A stretch of 64,000 nt of DNA from Epiperipatus broadwayi (GCA_028023455.1 JAQFVV010012495.1:3678516-3742515); one strand, 5' to 3'; shown: positions 1 to 10,451, counted from the first letter of the stretch. Program-made: numbers and translations. The notes: generated by a model not told the origin, from the letters alone.

Positions 1-199
1 CATTGAAAAAAATAAAGTTTTTCTCCTTTGTATAAAGGGGTTTTAAGAGTAGGAGAGGAAGCTTAGAGTTAAATATAGAGTAAGTGATTTGAAAAATAAG
101 GAATATGGATTGTATAGTCAGAAAGAAATTAGGTATGCTGTGGTAGAGTGTATCATATATGAAGAGGTTTATCATGAGGTTTATCATTTGAAATGCTGA

Positions 200-1141
200 A
201 ATAAGACTAGAAAGAATGTAACAGGTTTATGGCTATGTAGACAGTGTGTAAATGTGATAAAAGACGTGAAAAAATGGTTTCTAAGTTTAAATAGTTCAAA
301 AAGAAAGTCAGGAGAAATGGAGCAAAATGTAGTTGAAGAAGATAGGATAGAGTATGTTTTTAATGGAGTGACAAGAGACATGGCTGGAAAAATAAGTAGT
401 GCAATGGAGATGGTTAGCCAAAGAATACATAAGATAGAGGAAGAGGTAAAGGATGTAGAAGCAAATTAAAATGCTTAGAGGCAAAGTGTAAGCAGTTAAA
501 GGAATTATTGAATAGGAATGATAGGAAGAAGTAAATAAGAAATTGCAGAAGGTAGAAAAGAATGTTACAGATGATGTAGGGAAAGTAAACTATGAGACAG
601 TGTTGATAGGAGATTCGCTAATTAGAGAATGCAGAGATATAATTGCAAGGGAAAATAGAAATAGGTATGTAAGAGTATGTTTGCTTGGAGCTAGAATTAT
701 GGATGTTACAAATAAAGTAAAGAAACAAGAAAATAGAGATGTGTATGTTATGGTAGGGACAATTAATTGGTCAGAGCTTTCAGAGAGAGTAATGGATAAT
801 ACATAGAATTGATTAGTAATTTGAATAAGATTAAAGGAAGAATAGAAATAATTGGATTATTACCAAGATTTGATAATAGATATAGGTTAGAGAGACCACA
901 TTCTAAAAATGAGAAATTAAAAAAACTGTGTGAGAGAAATAATGTTATGGTTGTGGATATGTGGGATTCTTTTACTAATAAGAGGAAGTTATATAGTAAA
1001 GGTGGATTGCACTTAGCAAAACAAGGAAGTGAAGCTTTAGGAAATTTGATTTATAAAAAATATAGTTTGGAAAACCTATTAAGGGGGGGGGGTTTAAGTT
1101 GCAGTGATATCAAAAAAAAAAGAAGAATACAAGGGATGTAA
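200..1141 (+). pseudogene. LINE ORF1 remnant: PHD-like zinc end plus SGNH/GDSL esterase-like domain
   Basis: At about 205-300 the frame reads GLWLCRQCVNVIKDV, which looks like the last W-x-C-x-x-C of a PHD finger. It is followed by a Lys/Glu-rich, probably coiled-coil stretch to 467. From 543 the SGNH signature appears: GDS at 609-617 (block I serine), GTIN at about 756 (in place of GxND) and GGLHLAKQG around 995-1020 (in place of the DxxH block, His near 1010). A frameshift between 800 and 809 separates the two halves. Esterase domains of this sort occur in ORF1 of CR1-type LINEs; their exact role in retrotransposition is unclear. The block V Asp is replaced by Gly, so the copy is probably inactive even apart from the frameshift. 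Confidence 0.65.
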
Positions 1142-1329
1142 GGAATAAACAAAGGGTAGCTGATTTGGATATAAATGTAGATGTAGAAAGGGAATGGGTC
1201 CATAAAATTAATGGTAAGCAAGTTATTTATAAAAGAGTAGTTAGAAAGAAAAAATTGTTAAAATCGGATATTTGAATATGCAAGGTGGTAGGAGACCAGA
1301 AAATGGCTGAAATTAAACAAAACTGTTAA

Positions 1330-2170
1330 AAACGAAGATATTAGCAGTAGTGGAAACACATATAAGAGAAGAAGAAGAACCTATATTGGAAAACTTGGTA
1401 TGGCAAGATATAAATAGAAAAGAAAAAAAAGGGGTTGTGGTATAGGAGTTATGTCAAAAAAATATTTAAATACTGTTAAATGCCAAGAACATTTGTGGTT
1501 TGAGATAAGGTTAGGAAGACAAGAAGAATGGTGGCTATAGTGTATGTAGCCACTAGAGATAATCAAACTATAATGGAGTGGAACAATAGCATATATGAAT
1601 GCCTAGTCATAGATTATACAGATTTTCAAAAAAAAAAGAAAAAAATAATGGTTATAGAAGATATGAATGGGCATATTGAAGAAACTGATGATGTAGATAA
1701 CAAGAATGAATAGCTTTTGAAGAATTTTTGTCAGAGAATTAATTTGAGCATTGGAAATTTGTCAAATATTTATGAGGGACAATACCCATGGTCTGGTCTA
1801 GAAATAATATTATTTCGTACAATAGATTATGTACTAGTAAAGAAAAAGGGAATGAATAAAATATGGAGAATTAAAGTTGACTAATGAAGAGAGGGTATGT
1901 AATAGCAATTATAATTTCTTTATAATAGAAATGGTTAATAATGTGATGAGAAATAGTAATAAAAGTAGAAAGGACATTGAAAGAAGTGGATAGAGAATGA
2001 ATGATAAGAATAAGTTAGAATATAAAATAAAAAGTTGAAGAAAGAGTGGAAGAGTTGGTTCGGGGTGAATATAAAAACTAGTGTGGTGAAGTAGAAAAAG
2101 TGGCAAATAGGGTTTTAGGTGAGAATATTCAAAAAAATGTAATAGAAAACTGAGAGTTAGTAAAAGTGTC
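1330..2170 (+). pseudogene. LINE ORF2 apurinic-like (EEP) endonuclease remnant
   Basis: Three endonuclease landmarks appear in order, in different frames. LAVVETHI near 1345 matches the catalytic-Glu motif (usually TETHL). VIEDMNGHI near 1655-1680 matches the GDxNGHI block. RTIDYVLV near 1818 matches the SxIDYVLV block. This enzyme nicks target DNA for target-primed reverse transcription. Several stops and a frameshift between these blocks show the gene is dead. It lies directly between ORF1 and the reverse transcriptase of the same element, as expected for a LINE. Confidence 0.6.
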
Positions 2171-2569
2171 AAAGAGAAGGGGAAAGCATGCAGAGAATAT
2201 AAGTGTGCTATTAAGAATAATGAAAGTGAAAAAGATGTTAATGGTAAAAGTATTTAGAAAAAAAAAAGTTTGCCAAAATAGATAATTATAGAAAGAAAAT
2301 GAAATTAAATAGTAAATTGTTGGAGGATATAAATAAAAGTGGAAGAGATGGGAGTAAAACATTTTGGAAATACATTAAAAGAGGTAATGTAGAGGAGAGA
2401 GAAATAATATTACTAGAAGATGAGGGAATAGAGAGTAGTTCTAGAGAAGAATTATAGATAGTCTTAAATAAGTACAGAATGGATATAGAAAAAATGCTAC
2501 ATGTGAAGTATAGAGTGATAACAAACATAAAGAATATAGTAGTGGAAATATTAGGTTTACAGAAAATGA

Positions 2570-3410
2570 AATGAATGCGGCAGGGAAGAAATTGAGAAGT
2601 GGAAAGGCAAAAACTTTAGATAGATGGACAGCAGAGATGGTCATGAATTTAAGACATAGGGCAAAAGTAAACCTATTATCATGTTTTAATAAGATGACAC
2701 AGAAGAGAGATTTTTCAAATAGTTGGTCTAATATAAGAGTAAGACTACTATTTAAATGAAATGGTAAGGATCGTAGAAATTTACGTAATTATAAACCAAT
2801 AGTGGTAATGTCAGTATTATATAAAGTTTTTGCATGTATGGTGGCTGGAAGGGTCTCAAAATGGATGGAAGAAAATTATATAGTGGGAGAAATGCAAGGA
2901 GGTTTTTGATCAGTTAGCGTATAGAAGATAGTTTATTTGTAATTACACAACTTATAAATATGAGTAGAAATACAGATAGCCAGTTATATACATTTTTATA
3001 GATATAGAGAAGGCATATGATAGAATAAGTAGAAAGAGATTATGGGTAAGTTTAGTATATTTGGGAATGGATGAAGCTTTAGTGGATCTTATTAAAAGAT
3101 TGTATGAAAATAATTACTATTTGTATCAATTAGGAAATATAGAATCAGTTAAAGTTAAAAATGGGATGGGACAAAGGCAAAAATGCCCTATATCACCTAT
3201 TTTGTGTTTGATGTATTTGAGAGAAATGGGGAAAGCAATAAAAAGATTAGGAAGATGGGTAGAGATACCATTAATAGGTGGCAAAGGAGTATATACATTA
3301 TCGGGTCTTTTATTTGCAGATGATGTATTCTTATGTACAGAAAGAAGGGAAGATATAGAAGTTATGTTGAGGATGTGCGCAAGGGTGGGCAAAGAGATGG
3401 AGGATTAAAT
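2570..3410 (+). pseudogene. LINE reverse transcriptase remnant
   Basis: Reverse transcriptase motifs are readable despite stops. NYKPIVVMSVLYKVF near 2790 corresponds to RT block 2 (NYRPIxL). FLIDIEKAYDRI near 2993 contains the first catalytic Asp. GMGQRQKCPISPIL near 3160-3200 is the QGxPLSP block with altered residues. GLLFADDVFLC with FADD at 3313-3324 is the catalytic YADD-type box. The segment 3061-3408 is still open. The gene would have copied the element's RNA at the nicked target. A stop after QGGF near 2910 and shifts elsewhere inactivate it. Confidence 0.8.
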
Positions 3411-3414
3411 TTAG

Positions 3415-4620
3415 AGAAGAAAAATCAAAAGTAATCATGATTAGTACTGGGGAAAGAGAAGACAAAGAATTTGTATTGGGGATATAAAGTTAAGTTTGGT
3501 GAATAGATATAACTATTTGGGAATCATCTTAAGTAATCAGAGAAATTGCTTGGATGAATGAAAAAAAAACTGATAATGAAGCAAAGAAAAGAAAGGTGAT
3601 AAACAAATTAACAATATTTTCATATAATAAATATGATGGAACTAGAATTATATGGAAGGGAGTGGCAGTAACTGGGTTAACATATGATAATGGTGCATTT
3701 GGTGTAAATAAAGAGGTGTTTGATTATTTAGAAAAAGTACAAAGAGAAGTAGGAAGACATGCATTAGATACTGAGGTGTGAATGGTGAAGACTGCAATTC
3801 AAGGAGAAATGGGATGGTAAAGATTTATGTGAGAGATGCAAAAAGCAAAATGAAAATGTTCAGTAGATTGCAGTTTATTGATAATAAGAGAATAGTCAAA
3901 ATAGTATTTAACTGGGTTATGAGAAAAAAGCAGGCAACAAGATGGGTGAGAAAGGTGGTACAGTATGGAGAAGATTTGGATAAAGAAATTATGTCAGTAT
4001 ACTTATACAAAAGGGGGGGATGATTGTGTTAGGAGAATTATTGAGTGTAATAGTTCCAATGAATGGGATAGATTAGATGCATTAATAAAGAATACAGAGA
4101 TGGAGAATTAGTATGAAGAGTAACAAGAGTTTAAATATATATAGAAGTAAACAGAATGTGAGTTAATTTATGATAATAGCAAGGAAAGTAGTTTGGTTTT
4201 TAAGGCTCGAACAGGATCTTTATTAACAATGTACACATAAATGGAAAAATGTGAGTGATTTCATGTGTAAGTTGTATTAGGAAGGCAGAGAAAATGCTAG
4301 GCATCTGTTAATTGAATGTAAATGTTTGCAAGTAGAAAGGGCACAAATAATGAAATTGTGGGAAAATAAATATAAAGAAAAAGGTGGGTTCTTGTATTTA
4401 TGTTGGATTTGGAAAAAGATAAGGGGGATTTAGGTGTAAAGGTCATGGTGTTGATAAAGATTATGTTGTGGAAATGGGATGGAGCACAATAGAGAAGAAT
4501 ATGGGAAAAACTTAGTGTGGGGAATGGAAAGTAAAAGTAAAATGGCTAATAGGTTCCTTTGGGCATGGTGGCTGAGAGATTCCTGACTCTGATAAAGGAA
4601 AAGTCATGGTGCATCTCATC
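3415..4620 (+). pseudogene. LINE ORF2 C-terminal region with zinc-knuckle remnant
   Basis: After the reverse transcriptase, fragments read IIWKGVAVTGLTYDN and EKVQREVGRHALDTE (3630-3775), then GEMGW near 3800. This is the usual post-RT 'thumb/connection' text of CR1-like LINEs. Near 4270-4330 the frame reads KLY-x-EGRENARHLLIECKC, the expected C..H..C knuckle near the C-terminus with the first Cys lost. The segment 4390-4620 closely parallels the minus-strand copy at 14283-14560, which helps set the 3' end near 4640. The sequence is broken by many stops. Confidence 0.6.
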
Positions 4621-4943
4621 TCAGCACATATAAAATTTAAAATTTAAATTTGTTGCTATTTTTTTGTTGCTAAAATTGTTTGCAAACTCTGAAAAAAATA
4701 TATTGTCAGTAGGAATACACATGTCAGCAAAATTTCAACTGAATTGGAAATCGAGTAAAAACTGAGTGATAAGATTTCCCAAAAAGAAAGACAAAAAAAA
4801 AAAAAAAAGCTATTATTATCAGATTAAACCAAAAATATAAAAGAAATATAAAAATAAAAACAAAATATGATCTAATTCATATATAACATGTTGGGCATTG
4901 AAAAATTAATTATTCCTTTCTGATTATGTTTTAAATAACTTAC

Positions 4944-5048
4944 TTTCTCAACATCTTTAGGGTGTGAATTCAACTTTGCCAGTTCAATCTGGAGCTGCTG
5001 AGCGGCCTGATCTGATTCCCTACACTTTGCTTCATACGCCTTTTTAAA
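4944..5048 (-). CDS. pstpip: PSTPIP-like F-BAR protein, exon with the KAYEAKCRESDQA helix (last exon in window)
   Basis: A 105-bp minus-strand exon with acceptor AG at 5049-5050 and donor GTAAGT at 4938-4943. It encodes 35 residues, phase 0 at both ends, starting FKKAYEAKCRESDQAAQQLQ and ending HPKDVEK. Vertebrate PSTPIP1/2 have a matching KKTYEQKCRDADEAEQ...QVEK segment in the long F-BAR helix, so the family is well supported. F-BAR dimers bind and curve the plasma membrane and link it to actin regulators and PTP-PEST-type phosphatases. Only 212 bp of intron separates it from the previous exon. The following exons, which would complete the F-BAR domain and carry any SH3 domain, lie beyond position 1. 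Confidence 0.85.
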
Positions 5049-5260
5049 CTATACAAAGAGTCATAAAACATTTGAATTTCAAAAGATTATAGTTGCATAA
5101 AAGAAGTTTAAAACAAGAATTACATATAATCATAGGAAAACAGACAATGAATAGATTACTAACATAAAATTACTTTTTGCAAAATTACATTAATAAATAT
5201 TTTACATGTATATCTTTACACTTTTATAAAGATTTATAAATAACTCAATCTCAGACTTAC

Positions 5261-5323
5261 TTCCATTGTTTTACGATACATAGCCTTTTTTGCTGACTGG
5301 TACTTACGAACAATATCTTCTAC
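5261..5323 (-). CDS. pstpip: PSTPIP-like F-BAR protein, exon VEDIVRKYQSAKKAMYRKTME
   Basis: A 63-bp minus-strand exon of exactly 21 codons. The acceptor is TTTTTAG just above 5323 and the donor GTAAGT is at 5255-5260. The peptide ends KKAMYRKTME and runs straight into FKKAYEAKCR of the next exon. Human PSTPIP proteins have VQKSKxxLYKKTMESKKTYEQKCR here. Both junctions are phase 0, so the joined frame is preserved. The upstream intron is about 15.6 kb and is filled with Penelope, SINE, LINE and hammerhead repeats. Confidence 0.85.
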
Positions 5324-6464
5324 CTAAAAACAATTAAATATACTATAGTTTAATAAACAAACTAAAGATATTGTTTATTATTATTATATTTATGTTGTTG
5401 TGTGTATACATATGTACATAAACACACACACATATATATAATATACTGTTATATTGATTATTTTTATTATGATTATATATATAGTTAAAAAATAATCAAC
5501 TATAGATAAAAGATCTCACTTCACAAAATAATGGTGAAAGAAAAGAGCAGATTAGAAATCTCATATTAGGTGATAATTTTAGTGACTTTCTTTTTCTTGG
5601 TTTTATTTTCTATATAAGAATAGTAAATACTTTCCTACCAATAAGTGAATGGTTGGTTAGTTTGGTTATGACTTAGTACAGGTTTGCAAAATTTCCAAAC
5701 TCTACTTAGAATTTAAACTCCAAATTGCAAGGTTGTTAAATAAATAAACAAACCACTACATTCATGGGTACATAATAGGATTGTGAGCAGTGACAAATTC
5801 CCAACCAGATGATAACCAAATGTTGTCTTTTGGTCATCATATCTAATGCTTATTTTCTCAGGCTACTCCATGTAAAATTTTAATGCATATATATATATAT
5901 ATAACATAATTGGTTAATGAAACCACATATAAATGCAAAAACAAATTAACAGTTAGTCACCTATGTCAATGCATAATTAGAAACTAATTATTATCTCACT
6001 ACTTTATAGTATTTTGTCTCATAAATTGAAAATTTTTCAAATGACCTAGAAGATATAACATAGTTTTATCCTATATATCAAAATAATGAACCTGTCAAAT
6101 TTCTCCATCTATGCATGAAATTCTGATATATCTTCAACACCTCAAAAAAAGATGCAGATCAAATGGCTAATATCATTTTCAGTTTGTAACAATAATAATT
6201 ATTATGCTGGCTGCTATTATGTGTATACATTTTAGATATCACATTCTTTAAAATTAACATACAGTTGAAAGACATTGCATGTCTAATACAAAAACCACTT
6301 AATTAATATTATATCAATCTTTATAATGTACAAATTCATTACATTAACACAGGTATAATCAACTACCCAACATATGCTAATAACAAATAATAACTGATAA
6401 TAAATAATAATAACTCAATAATATATCTTCTTTCTTTAATTTAAATATAATGAAATAAATAGTG
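5324..6464. other. Intronic AT-rich DNA, no gene seen
   Basis: Part of the 15.6-kb intron of the F-BAR gene. It holds (TA)n and (CA)n-like simple sequence near 5400-5450 and 5888-5902. I see no coding signal and no recognisable element. Confidence 0.6.
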
Positions 6465-7019
6465 ATGTACGCTATGCTGGAAAAATTAATTTATTCAAAA
6501 TTACAGCTTAGCACTGCTTTCAACCAGGTCGGTCATTTTCATAGAACTAATATAGATTTATATAAATAGAATTTATAACTTAAATAATTCAAATATACCA
6601 TTTATGTGATAATGCAATGCACAAGACTTTCTTGTTTATTGTGTGGATGTTATTTACCATAAACCAGCCTCTTTACATTTTCTTTTACAAGTATTGTGCT
6701 CAACGCAAACAACTTTAATATTACGTGAACTGAAATTGTGACCAGATTTAATTTCACGTTCCAAAAATATAGGCATAATAGTGAGGTCTGTTTTAGAATG
6801 TGTGTATATACATTTATGCTGTGCTAACATTGTAGCGCAATTGGCATGAGACTCACCATAGTAAATTGCATTATATGTTGGTTCATTGCATTCAATTTTA
6901 TAAACTATTTGGAGAGCCTGGTCTGGAGATAATTTATCTTTAGCATTGTTCAACATTTGATTAAGATTAACTGGGGTTCTAAAACTAATATTGAATTTGT
7001 TTGGACAGATTGTTTTCAT
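6465..7019 (-). mobile_element. Inverted 3' fragment of a Penelope-like element (GIY-YIG part)
   Basis: Minus-strand open frame 6654-7019 carries a GIY-YIG endonuclease: IVYKIEC around residues 38-44 (GIY position), AIYYGES at 51-57 (YIG position) and LAQHK near 65-69. The conserved catalytic Arg is replaced (TML where the sister copy has IRL). Penelope-like elements combine a telomerase-like reverse transcriptase with this nuclease. The fragment matches the 3' part of the plus-strand copy at 8890-10195, including the tail near CAGCATAG..ACTATTTATTT. It is joined head-to-head to that copy at about 7020. Confidence 0.8.
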
Positions 7020-7455
7020 CTTTTTAGATATACAATGTAATAATATTAAATGGTTAAAGGAGGATAAAAGAAATGGGTTTATTCCTTTATCAAAAAAAAA
7101 AAATCATAAAAATAAAGTTTATGAACAAATTAAAGAATTAAAATTTAAACTCATGAAGAATATAATTTAAAAAGAGAAATTTATTATTTCAATATTAAGA
7201 CGTTATCAAAATAAAACAATTAATTAATTTGACTATAAAAGGATTTATTCAACAGCAGCTATTCCTCCAAGAATTTTTGCAAACGTAAAAATGCATAAAA
7301 AAAATCAACCTCTTAGACTTCTAATTGATTTAAAGGCACTTAACTTCTTATTAAGTTAGACAAAACTCTCTATATGTATTGCCACTCAGTGCAAGCTAGA
7401 GTAATCAATGGATGCCAGAAGGCTTGTGCATAAAATCCCCATCTAGTGTCTACTC

Positions 7456-7514
7456 ATCCAATATCTCCAGACTAGTTTCTGGCTTGTGGCCTTCGTCAGT
7501 GAGGAGCTTTGGAT
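7456..7514 (-). ncRNA. Type I hammerhead ribozyme motif, family 2, copy a
   Basis: On the minus strand the order is AUCCAA, CUCCUCA, core CUGACGA, stem-loop AGGCCACAAGCCA, GAAA, then C-UA-GUC and UGGAGAUA-UUGGAU. The distal AUCCAA/UUGGAU arms and proximal CUCC/GGAG segments give stem I with an internal loop. GGC/GCC closes loop II, with an A.A mismatch at the base. Stem III is only two pairs (A-U, C-G) around a UA loop. Predicted cleavage is after C17, between 7469 and 7470. Activity is untested. Confidence 0.75.
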
Positions 7515-7662
7515 CTGAGAGCACTGCATCTAAGATATTGAATTCTCATACCTGTTATTAAACCAGGCAAAACTCTTTATACATATTGCTACTCAGTGCG
7601 AGCCAGAGTAATCAATAGATGCCAGAAGGCTTGTGCATAAAATCCCCATCTAGTGTCTACTC

Positions 7663-7721
7663 ATCCAATATCTCCAGACTAGTTTCTGGCTTGTGGCCTT
7701 CATCAGTGAGGAGCCTTAGAT
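7663..7721 (-). ncRNA. Type I hammerhead ribozyme motif, family 2, copy b
   Basis: A second copy exactly 207 bp from copy a. The core is CUGAUGA, then AGGCCACAAGCCA, GAAAC-UA-GUC and UGGAGAUAUUGGAU. The distal stem I arm is AUCUAA rather than AUCCAA, costing one pair. Predicted cleavage is between 7676 and 7677, so cleavage at both motifs would release a 207-nt RNA. Confidence 0.75.
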
Positions 7722-8007
7722 CTGAAAGCACTGCATCTAAGATATTGAATGAGTAGGCACTAGATGGGGATTTTATGCACAAGATTTCTGGCATCCATTG
7801 ATTACTCTGGCTCACACTGAGTGGCAATATGTATAAAGAGTTTTGCCTGTTTTAATAACAGGTATGAGCAACCATAAGAAATGGTGATCATGTGATGACA
7901 CTTAACTTCTTATAAAACAGCAAAAGTAATAGCTGAGTGGTTAATTGATCAAGTAGATTTTGGAAAATTTGCTATTAAATCTTCATTTGAATGCATGCAC
8001 AACTTTT

Positions 8008-8113
8008 TTTTTTTTTTAATGTCATAGCATCGGCCGGGACGCAAACCCGCAACCCGGGCAACTGCCTGCAAGTGCAAGGCAGTCGTGCTGACCTCTTGAC
8101 CACCAATGCAAGA
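8008..8113 (-). mobile_element. tRNA-derived SINE (long variable-region type)
   Basis: A minus-strand insertion in the Penelope RT with a 14-bp target duplication CATGCACAACTTTT (7994-8007 and 8114-8127). Reading minus: head CATTGGTGGTCAAGAGGTCAG (A box region), an extra variable stretch, GGGTTTGCGTCCCG (B box region), then GATGCTATGACAT and an A-run. It has the same body and tail as copies at 15859, 19010, 52341 and 61079. Confidence 0.8.
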
Positions 8114-8297
8114 CATGCACAACTTTTAAATTCACAAATGAATTACCCTAATGATAAACTTGCCTCATTAGATGTAAGAAAACTTTATGGTTCATTCAGT
8201 ATTACAATACTTATCTATTAGTATACTTCATGACATTTTAATTAATTTAAATTTCAATAACCACAAAATAAATTTTATTGTTGATACTCTTAAATGA

Positions 8298-8615
8298 ATG
8301 GATAGGGATATTACGGCTCTTTTCAATGGAAAGTTTTATACAAGAGAACATGGCTGGCCTATGGGACTATCCCCAAGTGGAATCAAATTAGCGGTCATTT
8401 CAAAAAATTTTGTTACGACAACATCATGTTTATATATATGCTATGTAGACAATGTTCTTATCGATGCTGAAGAAAAAAACATTATTGATATACAAGATGA
8501 GTTAGGTCAATTATCTTCTTTAGTTTGGGCTATAGAAAATGAAGGTACATTAAATGGTATAAGGTTTTTAGATATGTATATCCAACATTCAAATGTACGA
8601 ATTAATTATAAATGA
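8298..8615 (+). pseudogene. Penelope-like reverse transcriptase, palm segment
   Basis: An open stretch of 105 codons. GWPMGLSPSGIKLAV (residues 19-33) takes the place of the GVAMGSPLSPxLA block. CLYICYVDNVLID (residues 44-56) contains the catalytic box with the second Asp changed to Asn, which should abolish polymerase activity. NGIRFLDMYI near residues 90-99 matches the usual IxFLD block that follows. The frame continues the RT text from 7252-7310 after the nested insertions are removed. It is a dead copy. Confidence 0.75.
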
Positions 8616-9189
8616 TTATAAACCCATCAATGTTTACAGTTTAATTCACCTGCATTCATATACTCCAATTTCACATAAATTAGCTGGCTTTAAATGTTTT
8701 TTATAGAAACTATGAATTATGCAAATCTGAAGCATTGAAAATTATATAAAAGACTTAGTCAATTTAGTGTATAATATTAATACATTAAATAAAACTCTTA
8801 AAAATTCTATTCATCTTTAAATACGAGGAACTGTCATAAAAATTGCAATAAATAGACAAGCCTTCCATTTCGACCATGTGAATCTCAAAATATGAAAACA
8901 ATCTGCTCAAATGAATACAATATTAGTTTTAAAACCCTACCTAATCTTAATCAAATGTTGAACAACACTAAAAACAATTTTTTTCCAAACCAAGCTTTCT
9001 AAATAGTTTGTAAAATAGAATGCAATGAACCAAGATATAATGCAATTTACTATGGTGAGTCTCATTCCAACTGTGCTATAAGATTAGTGCAGCATAAATA
9101 TACAAACATGCTAAATCAAATCCCAATATTAAGTCTATATTTTTGGAACATGAAATGAAATCTGGTCATAATTTCAATACACTTAGTAT

Positions 9190-9926
9190 AAATAAGCATT
9201 TATTTTTATAGCGTCTGTATACAATTTGTAATTACATTCATATCGGCCTTTCAAGCCAATTGTGCAAACGCTTTGTGAGTGTTAAATAATAAATGAATAC
9301 CCTCTGACCAATACAAGTTATAGAATTTATGCAGGAATAAAAAGAATCCCTCTTATTCCTACGACTCAAATATTTATATATGAGCAAATCTGAAGTACTG
9401 GCACAGAAGGTGTGACAATATAACAGTCACTTTAAATTACTATATACAGTGTCTGAGTCGTAGGAATAAGAGGGATTCTTTTTATTCCTGCATAAATTCT
9501 ATATCTTGTATTGGTCAGAGGGTATTCATTTATTATTTAACACTCGCAAAGTGTTTGCTCAATTGGCTTGAAAGGCCGATATGAATGTAATTACAAATTG
9601 TATACAGACGCTATAAAAATAAATGCTTATTTATATATATGATTAAATTTCAGTTGGAATGATGCTTAGTAAATTCTAGAAAATTTCATCGGCATCATTC
9701 ATTCAGACATTGTATATAGTAATTTAAAGTGACTGTTATATTGTCACACCTTCTGTGCCAGTACTTCAGATTTGCTCATATATAAATATTTGAGTCGTAG
9801 GAATAAGAGGGATTCTTTTTATTCCTGCATAAATTCTATATCTTGTATTGGTCAGAGGGTATTCATTTATTATTTAACACTCGCAAAGCGTTTGCACAAT
9901 TGGCTTGAAAGGTCGATATGAATGTA
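9190..9926. mobile_element. Inverted-repeat (foldback) element of unknown family
   Basis: A 737-bp insertion into the GIY-YIG part of the Penelope copy, with a 14-bp target duplication AATACACTTAGTAT (9176-9189 and 9927-9940). One arm is inverted (about 9200-9420) and two are direct (about 9455-9635 and 9785-9926). They share CGTAGGAATAAGAGGG, ATTGGTCAGAGGGTATTC and GGCTTGAAAGG. I see no protein and no clear hammerhead core. Confidence 0.75.
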
Positions 9927-10195
9927 AATACACTTAGTATTAAAGTTGTTTGTGCTGAGTGCAATGATCAAAAAAGAATATATAAAAAGGCATGGTTTAT
10001 TGCAAATCACATCAATGCAATAATCAAGAAAGACATGTGCATTGCATTATCACATAAATGGTATATTTAAATTATAAATTCTATTTATATAAGCCTATAT
10101 TAGTTCTATGAAAATGACCGACCTGATTGAAAGCAGTGCTAAGCTGTAATTTTAAATAAATTAATCTTTCCAGCATAGTGTACCATCACTATTTA

Positions 10196-10451
10196 TTTTG
10201 TTGTTGTTGTTGTTGATGATGATGATGATAATAATTGACTATAAAAAGTAATAGTTATAATAATTAATTATTATAAATACTTTTCTTTGAACATAAGCTC
10301 ACCATTTATGTGTGGTTATGGTTTAAGCCAAACTGAATATTAAGTTTAATTTATATTATCATAAATTTTACATCCGTCTTATAATTCTTAATAAATCATT
10401 TTATACTAATATTGCAAATGATTATTTAGTGTGCATTTAATATATATATAT
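10196..10451. repeat. Simple-sequence tail after the Penelope copy
   Basis: A (TTG)n/(ATG)n-like run at 10200-10235 follows the Penelope 3' end, then AT-rich DNA and (TA)n at 10438-10451. Confidence 0.5.

Larger units (their letters stand above)
1..4640 (+). mobile_element. Decayed non-LTR retrotransposon (LINE, CR1/L2-like layout)
   Basis: A LINE that is cut by the left window edge and ends near 4640. Domains follow one another on the plus strand but are broken by stops and frameshifts: a PHD-like zinc remnant, an SGNH esterase-like ORF1, an EEP endonuclease, a reverse transcriptase, and a C-terminal region with a Cys/His knuckle. ORF1 with an esterase is known from CR1/L2-type LINEs, so that clade is an inference from layout. 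The element lies antisense to the F-BAR gene, downstream of its exon at 4944-5048. A truncated relative lies at 14283-14950 on the minus strand. The copy cannot be active. Confidence 0.8.
7351..7898. mobile_element. Hammerhead repeat, family 2: tandem dimer (207-bp unit) plus inverted arm
   Basis: An insertion inside the Penelope RT, bounded by a 14-15 bp target duplication CACTTAACTTCTTAT (7337-7351 and 7899-7913). It contains two direct units, each with a minus-strand hammerhead core 207 bp apart, then an inverted arm on the plus strand (7745-7890) without a full hammerhead. Terminal text GACAAAACTCTC / GAGTTTTGCC is inverted. No open reading frame is present, so the element must be mobilised in trans. 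Relatives lie at 15585, 24880 and 34151. Confidence 0.8.
7020..10195 (+). mobile_element. Penelope-like element, 5'-truncated, with three nested insertions
   Basis: A plus-strand Penelope copy. AAIPPRIFANVKMHKKNQPLR near 7252-7310 is the PPRIYxLPKIHK block of Penelope RT. LASLDVRKLY near 8161 and the YVDN box at 8442-8453 (YVDD expected) follow. A GIY-YIG part lies at 8890-9175 (NAIYYGES, AIRLVQHKY with the catalytic Arg kept) and resumes at 9941-10070 as IKVVCAECN and related text. Three insertions interrupt it: a hammerhead repeat (7352-7898), a SINE (8008-8113) and an inverted-repeat element (9190-9926). Each has a 14-15 bp target duplication. Stops and frameshifts make it inactive. Confidence 0.85.

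Noticed and set aside
9190-9926. A hammerhead core in the inverted-repeat element
   Set aside because: CTGAATGA...GATGAAAT near 9680-9705 (minus) has wrong spacing and no stem I or stem II pairing.
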